Positions 48,964-56,775 of a DNA stretch of 64,000 nucleotides are shown here, piece after piece. The stretch is taken from assembly GCF_041022165.1 (NCBI RefSeq), contig NZ_CP163302.1, positions 62,001 through 126,000 of the forward strand. The letters are read 5' to 3'. The position numbers and the translations under genes were made by a program. Numbering within the stretch: position 1 is the stretch's first letter; each line of letters opens with the position of its first letter. The notes under the pieces were generated by a model, which was given only the letters and a program-made list of their open reading frames with translations, searched no databases and was not told the origin of the DNA. This stretch comes from Sinomonas sp. P10A9. GTDB taxonomy: Bacteria > Actinomycetota > Actinomycetes > Actinomycetales > Micrococcaceae.

Positions 48964-50750
48964 CTCGGCGCTATGCCACCGGCCGCGCGGCCGGACCGTC
49001 GCGTCCCCTCCCGGGCCGGCCCCGGCGACCCTTGGCGGTGACGGTGATCGGTGGCGGCATCTCCGGGCTCGCTGCAGCCGGCCTGCTCGCCCGGGAGGGC
49101 CACGCCGTCCAACTCCTTGAGCAGAATGACACGCTGGGCGGCAGGGCGGGCCGGTGGGAGGCCGGCGGCTTCCGGTTCGACACCGGGCCGTCGTGGTACC
49201 TCATGCCAGAGGTGATCGACCACTGGTTCCGCCTCATGGGATCCAGCGCCGCCGCGGAGCTCCGGCTCACGCGACTCGACCCCGGGTACCGCGTGTTCTT
49301 CGAAGGCTCCGCGCAGCCGGTGGACGTCCCCGCGGGGCGGCACGGCGCCGTCGGCCTCTTCGACTCGCTCAGCCCGGGTTCGGGCGAATCGCTTGCCCGC
49401 TACCTCGACGAGGCTGAGGATGCCTACGGCGTGGCTCTCGAACGGTTCCTCTACGACGACTTCTCGTCCCTGCGGGGCCTCGCTCACCCGAAGGTGCTCA
49501 GGCGTGCGCCGCAGCTTGCCGCGATGCTGGCCCAGTCGCTGCACGGGCGCGTCTCGCGCCGGTTCTCGGATGTGCGTGAGCAGCAGATCCTCGGCTACCC
49601 GGCTGTGTTCCTCGGCACGACCCCGTTCCACGCCCCCGCCCTGTACCAGCTCATGAGCCATCTGGACCTTACCCAAGGGGTCCTCTATCCACAGGGCGGG
49701 TTCGCCGCGCTCGTGGATGCCATGGAGCGGCTCGCTCGCGAGGCGGGCGTCCACATCCTCACGGGTGCCCGCGCCACGGGGATCGTCACGGGCCCGGCGC
49801 CCGGAGGTCCCCGGGTCGAGGGTGTCGCGTGGACCGACGCACAAGGCCGAGTGCACCGCACGGGCGCGTCCGTCGTGGTCGGCGCCGCCGATCTCCACCA
49901 CCTCGAGACCGAGCTCCTGCCCGAGGAGCTCAGGACTCACCCAGAGGCCGCCTGGAACCGCCGCGACCCGGGGCCGGGGGCGGTGCTCGCGTGCCTCGGC
50001 GTGCGGGGGCGGCTCCCGCAGCTGGCTCACCACAGCCTGTTCTTCACCCGCGACTGGCGCGACAACTTCGACCGAATCCGGCGGGGTACGGCCCCGGCCG
50101 AGGCCACGTCGGTCTATGTCTCCCGGACGAGCGCGACCGATCAGGCAGTCGCCCCGCCGGGCGACGAGAGCCTCTTTGTGCTCGTTCCCTCCGCGGCCGT
50201 CCCAGAGTGGGGACGGGGTGGAGTGGACGGCGCCGGTGCTCCCGAAGTCGAGGCGGTCGCCGACGCCGCGGTGCGCCAGATAGCGACGTGGGCTGGCATT
50301 CCGGACCTCGCTGATCGCGCCGTGGTCCGCCGCACGTTCGGACCCGCAGACTTCGTCCACGACGTGAACGCGTGGCGCGGGGGAGCGCTCGGGCTCGCGC
50401 ACACCCTCGCCCAATCAGCGTTCCTGCGCCCGGGCAACGCGAGCCGCACAGTGGATGGTCTCCTCTACGCGGGGGCCTCGGTGCGGCCGGGGATCGGGGT
50501 TCCGATGTGCCTCATCAGCGCTGAGCTCGTGCTCAAGCGGATCCGCGGGGTGCATGGTCCCGGGCCGGTGGGGCCGCCCGTAGTCCCGCTGCGCGGTGAG
50601 GCGCTCCTGGGAGAGGGCACCTCCCCGGAACGGAACGGGTCGCGTGAGTCTGGCGCCGCGGCTTCCGAAGCGCCGGTCTCCGGGGCCACGCCTCCCCGAG
50701 CGGCCGCCGCCCGAGTGGGCGCGGGAGCGGGGTCTAGATGGCTTACCTGA
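48960..50750 (+). CDS. crtI: Phytoene desaturase
   Basis: This 596-residue FAD enzyme introduces double bonds into phytoene to give lycopene. The dinucleotide-binding motif VTVIGGGISGLAAAGLLARE (residues 27-46) is preceded by a basic leader, and FDTGPSWYLMPEV (near 74) and the C-terminal CrtI signature (GLLYAGASVRPGIGVPMCL, near 500) are clear. The final 60 residues (SPERNGSRESGAAASEAP) are a low-complexity tail absent from most CrtI proteins. The gene overlaps crtB by 4 bp and extends 13 bp into crtYe. FAD is the oxidant; no membrane segments are needed. Confidence 0.93.
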   Translation: MTRRYATGRAAGPSRPLPGRPRRPLAVTVIGGGISGLAAAGLLAREGHAVQLLEQNDTLGGRAGRWEAGGFRFDTGPSWYLMPEVIDHWFRLMGSSAAAELRLTRLDPGYRVFFEGSAQPVDVPAGRHGAVGLFDSLSPGSGESLARYLDEAEDAYGVALERFLYDDFSSLRGLAHPKVLRRAPQLAAMLAQSLHGRVSRRFSDVREQQILGYPAVFLGTTPFHAPALYQLMSHLDLTQGVLYPQGGFAALVDAMERLAREAGVHILTGARATGIVTGPAPGGPRVEGVAWTDAQGRVHRTGASVVVGAADLHHLETELLPEELRTHPEAAWNRRDPGPGAVLACLGVRGRLPQLAHHSLFFTRDWRDNFDRIRRGTAPAEATSVYVSRTSATDQAVAPPGDESLFVLVPSAAVPEWGRGGVDGAGAPEVEAVADAAVRQIATWAGIPDLADRAVVRRTFGPADFVHDVNAWRGGALGLAHTLAQSAFLRPGNASRTVDGLLYAGASVRPGIGVPMCLISAELVLKRIRGVHGPGPVGPPVVPLRGEALLGEGTSPERNGSRESGAAASEAPVSGATPPRAAAARVGAGAGSRWLT

Positions 50751-51076
50751 CATTCATGATTGCGGCCGCCGCGGGCACTGCGGTGCTCGACGCCCGCCTT
50801 CACCTCGCCTTCTGGCGTGATCCGCGCGCCGCGGCCGTCACGGTTGCCGCAGGCACAGTCTTCTTCCTCGCGTGGGACCTCGCCGCCATCGCCGCGGGCG
50901 TCTTCCGGCACGGGAGCTCGCCGCTTATGACCGGCGTCATGCTCGGCCCCGAGCTTCCCCTCGAGGAGCCGGTGTTCCTCGCCTTCTTCTCCTACACGGC
51001 AGTGGTGCTGTACGCCGCGGCCGGGCGGGTCGTCGCGGCAGTGGCGCGCCGCACGGATGCTGGGGGGAACCGGTGA
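50738..51076 (+). CDS. crtYe: Lycopene cyclase subunit CrtYe
   Basis: This 112-residue membrane protein is one half of the heterodimeric C50 lycopene cyclase. It has three hydrophobic helices (LTFMIAAAAGTAVLDARL; VTVAAGTVFFLAWDLAAI; VFLAFFSYTAVVLYAAAG) and the ELPLEEP motif (near 76), the short sequence conserved in split cyclases. Start ATG 50738 lies inside the crtI end. It and crtYf together close the rings of the elongated C50 chain; the partner overlaps by 4 bp (GTGA). Confidence 0.88.
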   Translation: MAYLTFMIAAAAGTAVLDARLHLAFWRDPRAAAVTVAAGTVFFLAWDLAAIAAGVFRHGSSPLMTGVMLGPELPLEEPVFLAFFSYTAVVLYAAAGRVVAAVARRTDAGGNR

Positions 51077-51570
51077 CCTACGCCTTGATCGACCTCGGCT
51101 TCCTCGTGGTCGCAGGAGTCGCCGTGGCCCTGCTGGGACGCTCCGCAGGCAGCGCACGACGCCGCTCCCGCACCCAGGCAGTCCCGCCCGCGACCGCCGC
51201 CGTGCGCCCAGCAGACGCACGACGACGGCCCGGCAGGTGGGTGCCCGCGCTCATCGCGGGCGCGGGGCTCGTTGCGCTCACGGCGGTCTTCGACAACGTC
51301 ATGATCTCGGCGGGGCTCTTCGGATACGCGCCCGAGAAGCTCCTGGGCCCGGCCGTGGGCTTGGCCCCCGTCGAGGACTTCGCGTACCCGCTCGCCGCGG
51401 CCGTGCTCCTGCCGGCGCTGTGGCGCCGTCTCACCCGTGAAGCGTCGGGGCACAACGTCGACCGCGGTGCGTCGACCCCTGCAACGCCGGCCTCCTCGAC
51501 ATCAGCGCCCACTGCACAAGGCTCCGCGGCGCTCCCCTCCACGACAACAGAGTCCAAGGAGAGCCGATGA
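51073..51570 (+). CDS. crtYf: Lycopene cyclase subunit CrtYf
   Basis: This 165-residue protein is the second half of the split cyclase. It has a first helix (YALIDLGFLVVAGVAVALLG), a basic stretch (SARRRSRTQ), two further helices (WVPALIAGAGLVALTAVFDN; DFAYPLAAAVLLPALWRRL) and a short hydrophilic tail (about 50 residues) that is longer than usual. The APVEDFAYPL stretch (near 102) is the counterpart of CrtYe's PLEEP. GTG 51073 overlaps crtYe's stop and its end overlaps crtEb by 4 bp. Ring type (epsilon as in decaprenoxanthin) is inferred from the gene set. Confidence 0.86.
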   Translation: MTYALIDLGFLVVAGVAVALLGRSAGSARRRSRTQAVPPATAAVRPADARRRPGRWVPALIAGAGLVALTAVFDNVMISAGLFGYAPEKLLGPAVGLAPVEDFAYPLAAAVLLPALWRRLTREASGHNVDRGASTPATPASSTSAPTAQGSAALPSTTTESKESR

Positions 51571-52481
51571 CCGCGTCGACGCGCCCTATCGGCGTCGCCC
51601 CCAGGCCGCGCCTCGCACGTGCCCTTCTGATCTCGTCCCGACCACTCTCGTGGGTCAATACGGCCTACCCGTTCGCTGCGGCTTACCTCCTCGCCGGAGG
51701 GGTAGTCGACTGGCGCCTCGCGCTCGGCACCGTGTTCTTCCTCGTGCCGTACAACCTCGCGATGTACGGCACCAATGACGTCTTCGACTACGCCTCCGAC
51801 CTCCTCAACCCCCGCAAGGGCGGCGTCGAGGGTGCGGTGCTGCCGCCCGCGCTGCACCGGCCGGCCCTGTGGTGGGCATGGGGAGGGTGCGTCCCGTTCG
51901 TCGTGGCGCTCACGGCTGGTGGGGCGCCCGCGAGCTGGGCCGTCCTCGCTGTGTCCCTGTTCGCCGTTGCGGCCTACAGCGTCCCCGTGCTGCGCTTCAA
52001 AGAGCGCCCCGTCGTCGATTCGATGACGTCCAGCACCCACTTCGTCTCGCCCGCGGCGTACGGGCTCGCGCTCGCGGGAGGTGGCCTGACTCCCGCGGCC
52101 GCGGCCGTCCTCTGCTCCTTCTTCCTCTGGGGGATGGCGAGCCACGCCTTCGGGGCGGTGCAGGACATCGGCCCCGACCGCGAGGCTGGGATCGGTTCGG
52201 TTGCGACGATGCTGGGTGCCCGCACGACGGTCCGGCTCGCGGTGGTGGGATACCTGGCCGCCGGCTTCCTCCTGCTCGCGCTCGTACCCGGTGCCCATGG
52301 CCCCGAGAGGTTCGTGGGCCTTCTGGCGCTGCCCTACGCTGCGAGTGCGGGGGTGTTCTGGTCCGTCACGGACAGCACTGCGGAGCGCACCCGGGCGGGC
52401 TGGCGGCGCTTCCTCTGGCTCAACTACGTCACCGGCTTCCTCGTGGCTCTCCTGCTCATCTCCGTCTGGATGCATCTATGA
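51567..52481 (+). CDS. crtEb: Lycopene elongase (UbiA prenyltransferase family)
   Basis: This 304-residue integral membrane prenyltransferase adds C5 units to lycopene to form C50 carotenoids such as flavuxanthin. It has about eight hydrophobic helices. The first Asp-rich motif is YGTNDVFDYASDLLN (NDxxDxxxD near 70-78), and the second is QDIGPDREAGIGSV (near 198), the magnesium/diphosphate sites. It overlaps crtYf and phr by 4 bp each. Its presence with crtYe/Yf makes decaprenoxanthin or a glycoside the expected end product. Confidence 0.92.
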   Translation: MTASTRPIGVAPRPRLARALLISSRPLSWVNTAYPFAAAYLLAGGVVDWRLALGTVFFLVPYNLAMYGTNDVFDYASDLLNPRKGGVEGAVLPPALHRPALWWAWGGCVPFVVALTAGGAPASWAVLAVSLFAVAAYSVPVLRFKERPVVDSMTSSTHFVSPAAYGLALAGGGLTPAAAAVLCSFFLWGMASHAFGAVQDIGPDREAGIGSVATMLGARTTVRLAVVGYLAAGFLLLALVPGAHGPERFVGLLALPYAASAGVFWSVTDSTAERTRAGWRRFLWLNYVTGFLVALLLISVWMHL

Positions 52482-53986
52482 CTCCTGTTGAAAGCACCGC
52501 GGCCACCCCCGCCGTTGTCTGGTTCCGTGACGACCTGCGGGTCCGCGACAACCCGGCCCTGCGCGCCGCACTCGCCCATGGGCCCACCGTGGCCGTCTAC
52601 GTCCTCGACGAGGAGTCCCCGGGCATCCGCCCGCTCGGCGGGGCCGCACGATGGTGGCTCCACCACGCGCTGAAGGACCTCGCGGCGTCGCTCGAGCACC
52701 TCGGTGTCCCGCTCGTACTCCGGCGCGGCACGGCGGCGGCCATCGTGCCCGACGTCGCTGCCCAGTGCCGAGCTGGGTACGTGGCGTGGAACCGCCGCTA
52801 TGGCGGCCCCGAGCGGCGGGCGGACACTGCAGTGAAGTCGCTTGTGCGCCGCTCGGGACGGGAGGCGGAGAGCTTCCAGGCCTCCCTCCTGCACGAGCCC
52901 TGGGACGTCCTGACCCAGCAGGGCGGCAGCTACAAGGTCTTCACGCCCTTCTGGCGGGAGGTCTCGGGGCGGGACCATCGTCACCCGCTGCCTGAGCCCG
53001 AGCGCCAGCGCACCCTCCCCGAGCGCGTCCCGATCAGCAACGACCTCGAGGAATGGGAGCTCCTCCCGCGGGACCCCGACTGGTCAGGATCGCTCGCGGA
53101 AGCATGGACGCCGGGGGAGCAGCCGGGGCACGCGCTGCTGGGTGAGTTCGTTGGCCCGGACCATGCCGACACAGCCCTGGCCGAGTACCCCGAGACCCGC
53201 GACCATCCGGCGCGGCCCGGGACGAGCCGTCTCTCGCCCTACCTCCGCTGGGGCCACCTGAGCCCGTTCCAGGTGTGGCACGCGGTGGCGGACCGGCGGC
53301 GCGCGGCCCCCGAGGGCAGTGCCGTGTTCGCCTCCGAGCTCGGCTGGCGCGAGTTCGCGTGGCACACGCTCTTCCACCACGCTGACCTCGCGTCGGTGAA
53401 CCTCCGCAGCCAGTTCGATGCCTACCCGTGGTGGCTTCCGCGTGCATCGAATGGCGCAGCACAGCACGGTCCGCACGACGCCGCGCACGGCCGCGCGCCC
53501 GAGGGGACACCCGCCGTCGTGGGCGGGGAAGCCGACGCGCGCCGTCTGCTCGAGGCATGGCAGCGGGGTCGCACGGGGTTCCCACTCGTCGACGCCGGCC
53601 AGCGCGAGCTGTGGGCCACGGGCTGGATGCACAACAGGGTCCGGATGGTCTCGGCGAGCCTGCTCGTGAAGAACCTCGGCATCCACTGGCGCCTCGGCGA
53701 GCGATGGTTCTGGGACACACTGGTGGACGCGGATGCCGCGAGCAACCCGTTCAACTGGCAGTGGGTTGCCGGGTCCGGCGCGGACGCGGCGCCGTTCTTC
53801 CGCATCTTCAACCCGCGTGCGCAGGCGAAGAACTTCGACCCCGACGGCACGTACGCCCGGGACTGGATCCCCGAGCTCGGGACCGACGAGTACCCCCAGG
53901 AGTGCGTCGATCTCGCCGAGACCAGGGTCGCGGCCCTCGAGGCCTACCAGTCCCTCGCGCAGGTCGATGGAAGGAGGCGAGCCTAG
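52478..53986 (+). CDS. phr: Deoxyribodipyrimidine photo-lyase
   Basis: This 502-residue flavoprotein repairs UV-induced pyrimidine dimers using blue light. The N-terminal antenna domain begins VVWFRDDLRVRDNPALRAAL (residues 12-31), and the C-terminal FAD domain has TSRLSPYLRWGHLSP (near 248), LGWREFAWHTLFHH (near 288), GFPLVDAGQRELWATGWMHN (near 365) and NPFNWQWVAGSGADAAPFFR (near 420). An insertion of about 27 low-complexity residues (GAAQHGPHDAAHGRAPEGT, near 327) makes it longer than typical (about 470). It is fused into the crt operon by a 4-bp overlap with crtEb and followed directly by marR. Confidence 0.93.
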   Translation: MTPVESTAATPAVVWFRDDLRVRDNPALRAALAHGPTVAVYVLDEESPGIRPLGGAARWWLHHALKDLAASLEHLGVPLVLRRGTAAAIVPDVAAQCRAGYVAWNRRYGGPERRADTAVKSLVRRSGREAESFQASLLHEPWDVLTQQGGSYKVFTPFWREVSGRDHRHPLPEPERQRTLPERVPISNDLEEWELLPRDPDWSGSLAEAWTPGEQPGHALLGEFVGPDHADTALAEYPETRDHPARPGTSRLSPYLRWGHLSPFQVWHAVADRRRAAPEGSAVFASELGWREFAWHTLFHHADLASVNLRSQFDAYPWWLPRASNGAAQHGPHDAAHGRAPEGTPAVVGGEADARRLLEAWQRGRTGFPLVDAGQRELWATGWMHNRVRMVSASLLVKNLGIHWRLGERWFWDTLVDADAASNPFNWQWVAGSGADAAPFFRIFNPRAQAKNFDPDGTYARDWIPELGTDEYPQECVDLAETRVAALEAYQSLAQVDGRRRA

Positions 53987-53987
53987 A

Positions 53988-54602
53988 ATGTCACCCGTGA
54001 ACCATGAGCCTGACCGGCCTCCCGAGATCCCGCAGCCTCAGGAGGCCGAGTCGGAAGCTCCTGTGGGAGCTGCTGATTTCGTCTGGTCCAAGGACGCCCG
54101 CATCGACCACGAGCCGTTGGCCGAGCCGCGGGAGGGCCTGCGTTCCACCCCGGGCTTCGAGCTCCTGTTCCTCCTGCAGAAGTTCACGAACGAGGCAGAC
54201 CGCTACGCCGAGACGGTGCGGCGCAAGCACGGTCTCGCCCGCAACGACATCCATGCGATCAACGCTGTGGTCGAGGCGGAGCGCGCTGGCACGACCACCA
54301 CGCCCGGTGTGCTGCGCGAGAGGCTCGTCCTCAGCTCCGCCGCCATGACGTCGGTCATCGACCGCCTCGAGGCCTCGGGGCACCTCGAGCGGCGGCACTC
54401 TCTCGAGGATCGACGACAGGTCGAGCTGAGCACGACCCCGAGCGCCCGGGAGACCGGTCGGGAGATGTTCGACCCCATGGTCAAGCACATGCTGCCCGTC
54501 GTCGCCGAGTACACCACCGAGCAGCTCACGCTCGTGACCGGCATGATGAACCGGCTCACGCAGGCGATCGCGGAGGCCCGCGAGGAGCTCCAGCGTCTGT
54601 AG
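53988..54602 (+). CDS. MarR family transcriptional regulator (CrtR-like)
   Basis: This 204-residue regulator has an acidic N-terminal extension (about 60 residues) and a winged-helix domain: HDIHAINAVVEAERAG-like helix, then LRERLVLSSAAMTSVIDRLEASGHLERRHSLEDRRQV (recognition helix near 118-132, wing DRR near 142), and C-terminal dimer helices. An AAGGAGG site precedes ATG 53988. It ends the crt operon and is followed by a strong terminator hairpin. By analogy to Corynebacterium CrtR, which binds the crtE promoter and senses GGPP, it probably binds the inverted repeat before idsA; this link is inferred. Confidence 0.85.
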   Translation: MSPVNHEPDRPPEIPQPQEAESEAPVGAADFVWSKDARIDHEPLAEPREGLRSTPGFELLFLLQKFTNEADRYAETVRRKHGLARNDIHAINAVVEAERAGTTTTPGVLRERLVLSSAAMTSVIDRLEASGHLERRHSLEDRRQVELSTTPSARETGREMFDPMVKHMLPVVAEYTTEQLTLVTGMMNRLTQAIAEAREELQRL

Positions 54603-54607
54603 TCGCA

Positions 54608-54633
54608 GGGACTCCCCGCGCCCGGGGAGTCCC
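54608..54633 (+). terminator. Terminator of the crt operon
   Basis: GGGACTCCCC, a 6-base loop GCGCCC and GGGGAGTCCC form a perfect 10-bp stem starting 5 bases after the marR stop. There is no long U-tract, as usual in high-GC actinobacteria. It separates the operon from the RNase Z gene. Confidence 0.75.
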
Positions 54634-54727
54634 GTCTCAGGGATCCCCGGCCACATTCTCGAGATCGGGGCTCGGTGCTCGCACAGACCCGCCCTACAGC
54701 TCGAGGACCCGGTGGATACTGGGCAGC

Positions 54728-55618
54728 ATGCGCGAACTCGTGGTTCTCGGCACGGCGTCCCAGGTGCCGACACGCGCGCGGAACCACAACGGGTACCTCC
54801 TCCTCTGGGATGGCGAGGGCCTCCTCTTCGACCCGGGCGAGGGCACGCAGCGGCAGATGCTCCACGCAGGCGTGTCCGCGACGCAGGTGACACGCATCTG
54901 CCTCACCCACGTCCACGGCGACCACTGCTACGGGCTGCCCGGCGTGCTCTCCCGCATGGTGCTCGACGGAGTCGAGCACCCCGTGCACCTGCATTACCCG
55001 GCGTCGGGGGAGGCCGTGGTCCGGGCGCTTGTCGCGGTGTCCTCCGGCGGTGTTGACCTGCGGCTCGTACCGCACGGGTCTGCCGGCGCGATTGCCCCGG
55101 GGCTCGAGATCCGGCCGCTCCGGCACCGCATCGATACGTACGGCTACCGGCTCGCCGAGCCCGACGGCCGGACGCTCGTGCGCGAGCGGCTCGCTGCGGC
55201 GGGGATCGCAGGGCCGGACGTCGGGCGCCTCCAGCGCGACGGGCGTCTGGGGAGCGTGCGGCTCGAGGACGTGAGCGTGCCGCGACGCGGGCAGCGTTTC
55301 GCCTTCGTCATGGACACGGCCCCGTGCGACGGCGCCGGGGAGCTCGCGGACGGCGCGGACCTCCTCGTCGCCGAGAGCACCTTCGCGGACGACGATGCCG
55401 CACTCGCCGAGCAGTACCTCCACCTCACGGCCGGGCAGGCGGGCGCCCTCGCCGGGGCCGCGGGCGTCCGGAACCTCGTGCTGACCCACTTCTCCTCGCG
55501 CTACCCCGAGGTGAGCGGGCTGGAAGATGAGGCACGACGGCGGGCGGCGGCCGCCGTCGTGCGTGCCGCCAACGATCTGGACCGGTTCGGGTTCCCGAGG
55601 CGGCGCCCCGATGGCTGA
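54728..55618 (+). CDS. rnz: Ribonuclease Z-like MBL-fold protein
   Basis: This 296-residue metallo-beta-lactamase fold protein processes tRNA 3' ends. It begins MRELVVLGTASQVPTRARNH and contains the metal-binding HVHGDHCYGLPG (near 61-66), later VMDTAPCDG (Asp near 194), and the HFSSRYPE histidine (near 258), which is the RNase Z motif. The long loop expected in RNase Z is around residues 148-190. It has all ligands. Start ATG 54728 lacks a strong ribosome site. It is monocistronic. Confidence 0.85.
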   Translation: MRELVVLGTASQVPTRARNHNGYLLLWDGEGLLFDPGEGTQRQMLHAGVSATQVTRICLTHVHGDHCYGLPGVLSRMVLDGVEHPVHLHYPASGEAVVRALVAVSSGGVDLRLVPHGSAGAIAPGLEIRPLRHRIDTYGYRLAEPDGRTLVRERLAAAGIAGPDVGRLQRDGRLGSVRLEDVSVPRRGQRFAFVMDTAPCDGAGELADGADLLVAESTFADDDAALAEQYLHLTAGQAGALAGAAGVRNLVLTHFSSRYPEVSGLEDEARRRAAAAVVRAANDLDRFGFPRRRPDG

Positions 55619-55691
55619 GCGGAGCGTCCCGGTGCTCCGGCACCGAGGCCAGAAGGGCGCGGAGGTTTTCTACAACGGACCCAGGAGAACC

Positions 55692-56138
55692 ATGACACTC
55701 GCCGACACCGCGGAGCTCACCGTAGGCCAGCTCGCCGCTCGCAGCGGGCTGAGCGTCTCGGCGCTGCACTTCTACGAGCGCGAGGGCCTCATCCACAGCC
55801 GGCGTACCTCCGGCAACCAGCGACGCTATCCCCGCTCCGCGCTGCGGCGCGTGGCCGTCATCAAGGCCGCGCATCGGGCCGGGATCCCGCTGGCCACGGT
55901 GGCACAGGCGTTCGAGGCGTTGCCGCACGACGGCGTGCCGACCCTCGAGGATTGGGGCCGCCTTTCGACCGCCTGGCGCGAGGAGATCGAGGACCGGATC
56001 GCCCGGCTCGAGCACCTTCGCGACCGTCTCGACGGGTGCATCGGCTGCGGCTGCCTGTCACTCTCGAGCTGTGCCCTCGTCAACCCAGCGGACCGGCTCG
56101 CAGCCGAGGCGGTCGGCGCCCCGGCCCTAGAACCCTGA
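55692..56138 (+). CDS. soxR: SoxR-type redox-sensing MerR regulator
   Basis: This 148-residue regulator has the MerR winged helix (LTVGQLAARSGLSVSALHFYEREGLIHS, about residues 8-35; TSGNQRRYPRSALRRVAVIK) and a dimerisation helix followed by CIGCGCLSLSSC (near 118-129), the [2Fe-2S] cluster motif C-x2-C-x-C-x5-C that identifies SoxR. AGGAGA precedes ATG 55692. It senses redox-active or nitrosative compounds and activates from promoters with long spacers. The flavin reductase gene 77 bases downstream has such a promoter, so it is the likely target. Confidence 0.92.
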   Translation: MTLADTAELTVGQLAARSGLSVSALHFYEREGLIHSRRTSGNQRRYPRSALRRVAVIKAAHRAGIPLATVAQAFEALPHDGVPTLEDWGRLSTAWREEIEDRIARLEHLRDRLDGCIGCGCLSLSSCALVNPADRLAAEAVGAPALEP

Positions 56139-56177
56139 GCCCCGCTTCAGCCACGGTGTGATCATGGACACTTACCC

Positions 56178-56208
56178 TTGACCTCAACCATTGTTGAGGT
56201 TCTACCGT
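56178..56208 (+). promoter_or_regulatory. SoxR-box-like promoter with long spacer
   Basis: TTGACC (56178-56183) and TACCGT (56203-56208) flank a 19-bp spacer holding the perfect palindrome ACCTCAAC-CATT-GTTGAGGT (56181-56200, overlapping the -35 end). The long spacer with a CCTCAA...TTGAGG dyad is the hallmark of SoxR-activated promoters. The -10 ends 7 bases before GTG 56215, predicting a leaderless mRNA. Confidence 0.75.
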
Positions 56209-56214
56209 CGGAGT

Positions 56215-56733
56215 GTGGCCTCTCCCAAGCTCTCCCTGACTCCTTCTGAATCTGCCGTGTTCCGAGAGGCCTTCCGATCGCACCCGGCCGGCGTCGCGGT
56301 CGTGACCGCAGCCGGCCCGGAGGGACCCGTCGGCCTGACCGCCTCCTCCGTCGCGTCCGTCTCGGTGGACCCCCCGGCGCTCGCGTTCTCGGTGTCCGGC
56401 GGCCGCTCTGCCGCGCAGCTCGTCGAGGCGGAGACCGTGGTGGTCCACCTCATGGACGCCGACCGGCTCGACCTGGTCCGCACCTTCGCGACCCCCGGAA
56501 CGCCGCGGTTCACCGCGGACATGGACTGGGAGACGCTTCCCACCGGCGAGCCGTGGCTGCGCCAGGCGCCCTGGGCGCTGCGCTGCCGCATCGAGCACCG
56601 TGTACCCGTGGGCAGCTCGGTGCTCCTCACTGCGATCGTGCTCGACATCCGGATGCACGACGACGTTGGGGAGCCTCTCGTCTATCACGACCGTGCGTTC
56701 CACTCGCTCGGCGGGCACTCGCTGTTGCCGTAG
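56215..56733 (+). CDS. Flavin reductase family protein
   Basis: This 172-residue protein has the FMN-binding split-barrel fold of flavin reductases, which use NAD(P)H to reduce FMN. Landmarks are FREAFRSHPAGVAVVTAAGP (residues about 17-36), GPVGLTASSVASVSVDPPAL (near 42), FSVSGGRSAAQLVE (near 60), and the late VYHDRAFHSLG (near 156). GTG 56215 matches a leaderless start 7 bases after a TACCGT -10 in a SoxR-type promoter. It probably supplies reduced flavin for redox defence or a monooxygenase. A longer frame start at 56191 would sit within the operator. Confidence 0.87.
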   Translation: MASPKLSLTPSESAVFREAFRSHPAGVAVVTAAGPEGPVGLTASSVASVSVDPPALAFSVSGGRSAAQLVEAETVVVHLMDADRLDLVRTFATPGTPRFTADMDWETLPTGEPWLRQAPWALRCRIEHRVPVGSSVLLTAIVLDIRMHDDVGEPLVYHDRAFHSLGGHSLLP

Positions 56734-56775
56734 ACGGACCATGTGACCTGCTTGGAGAGGACCGTGGCGTTGCGG

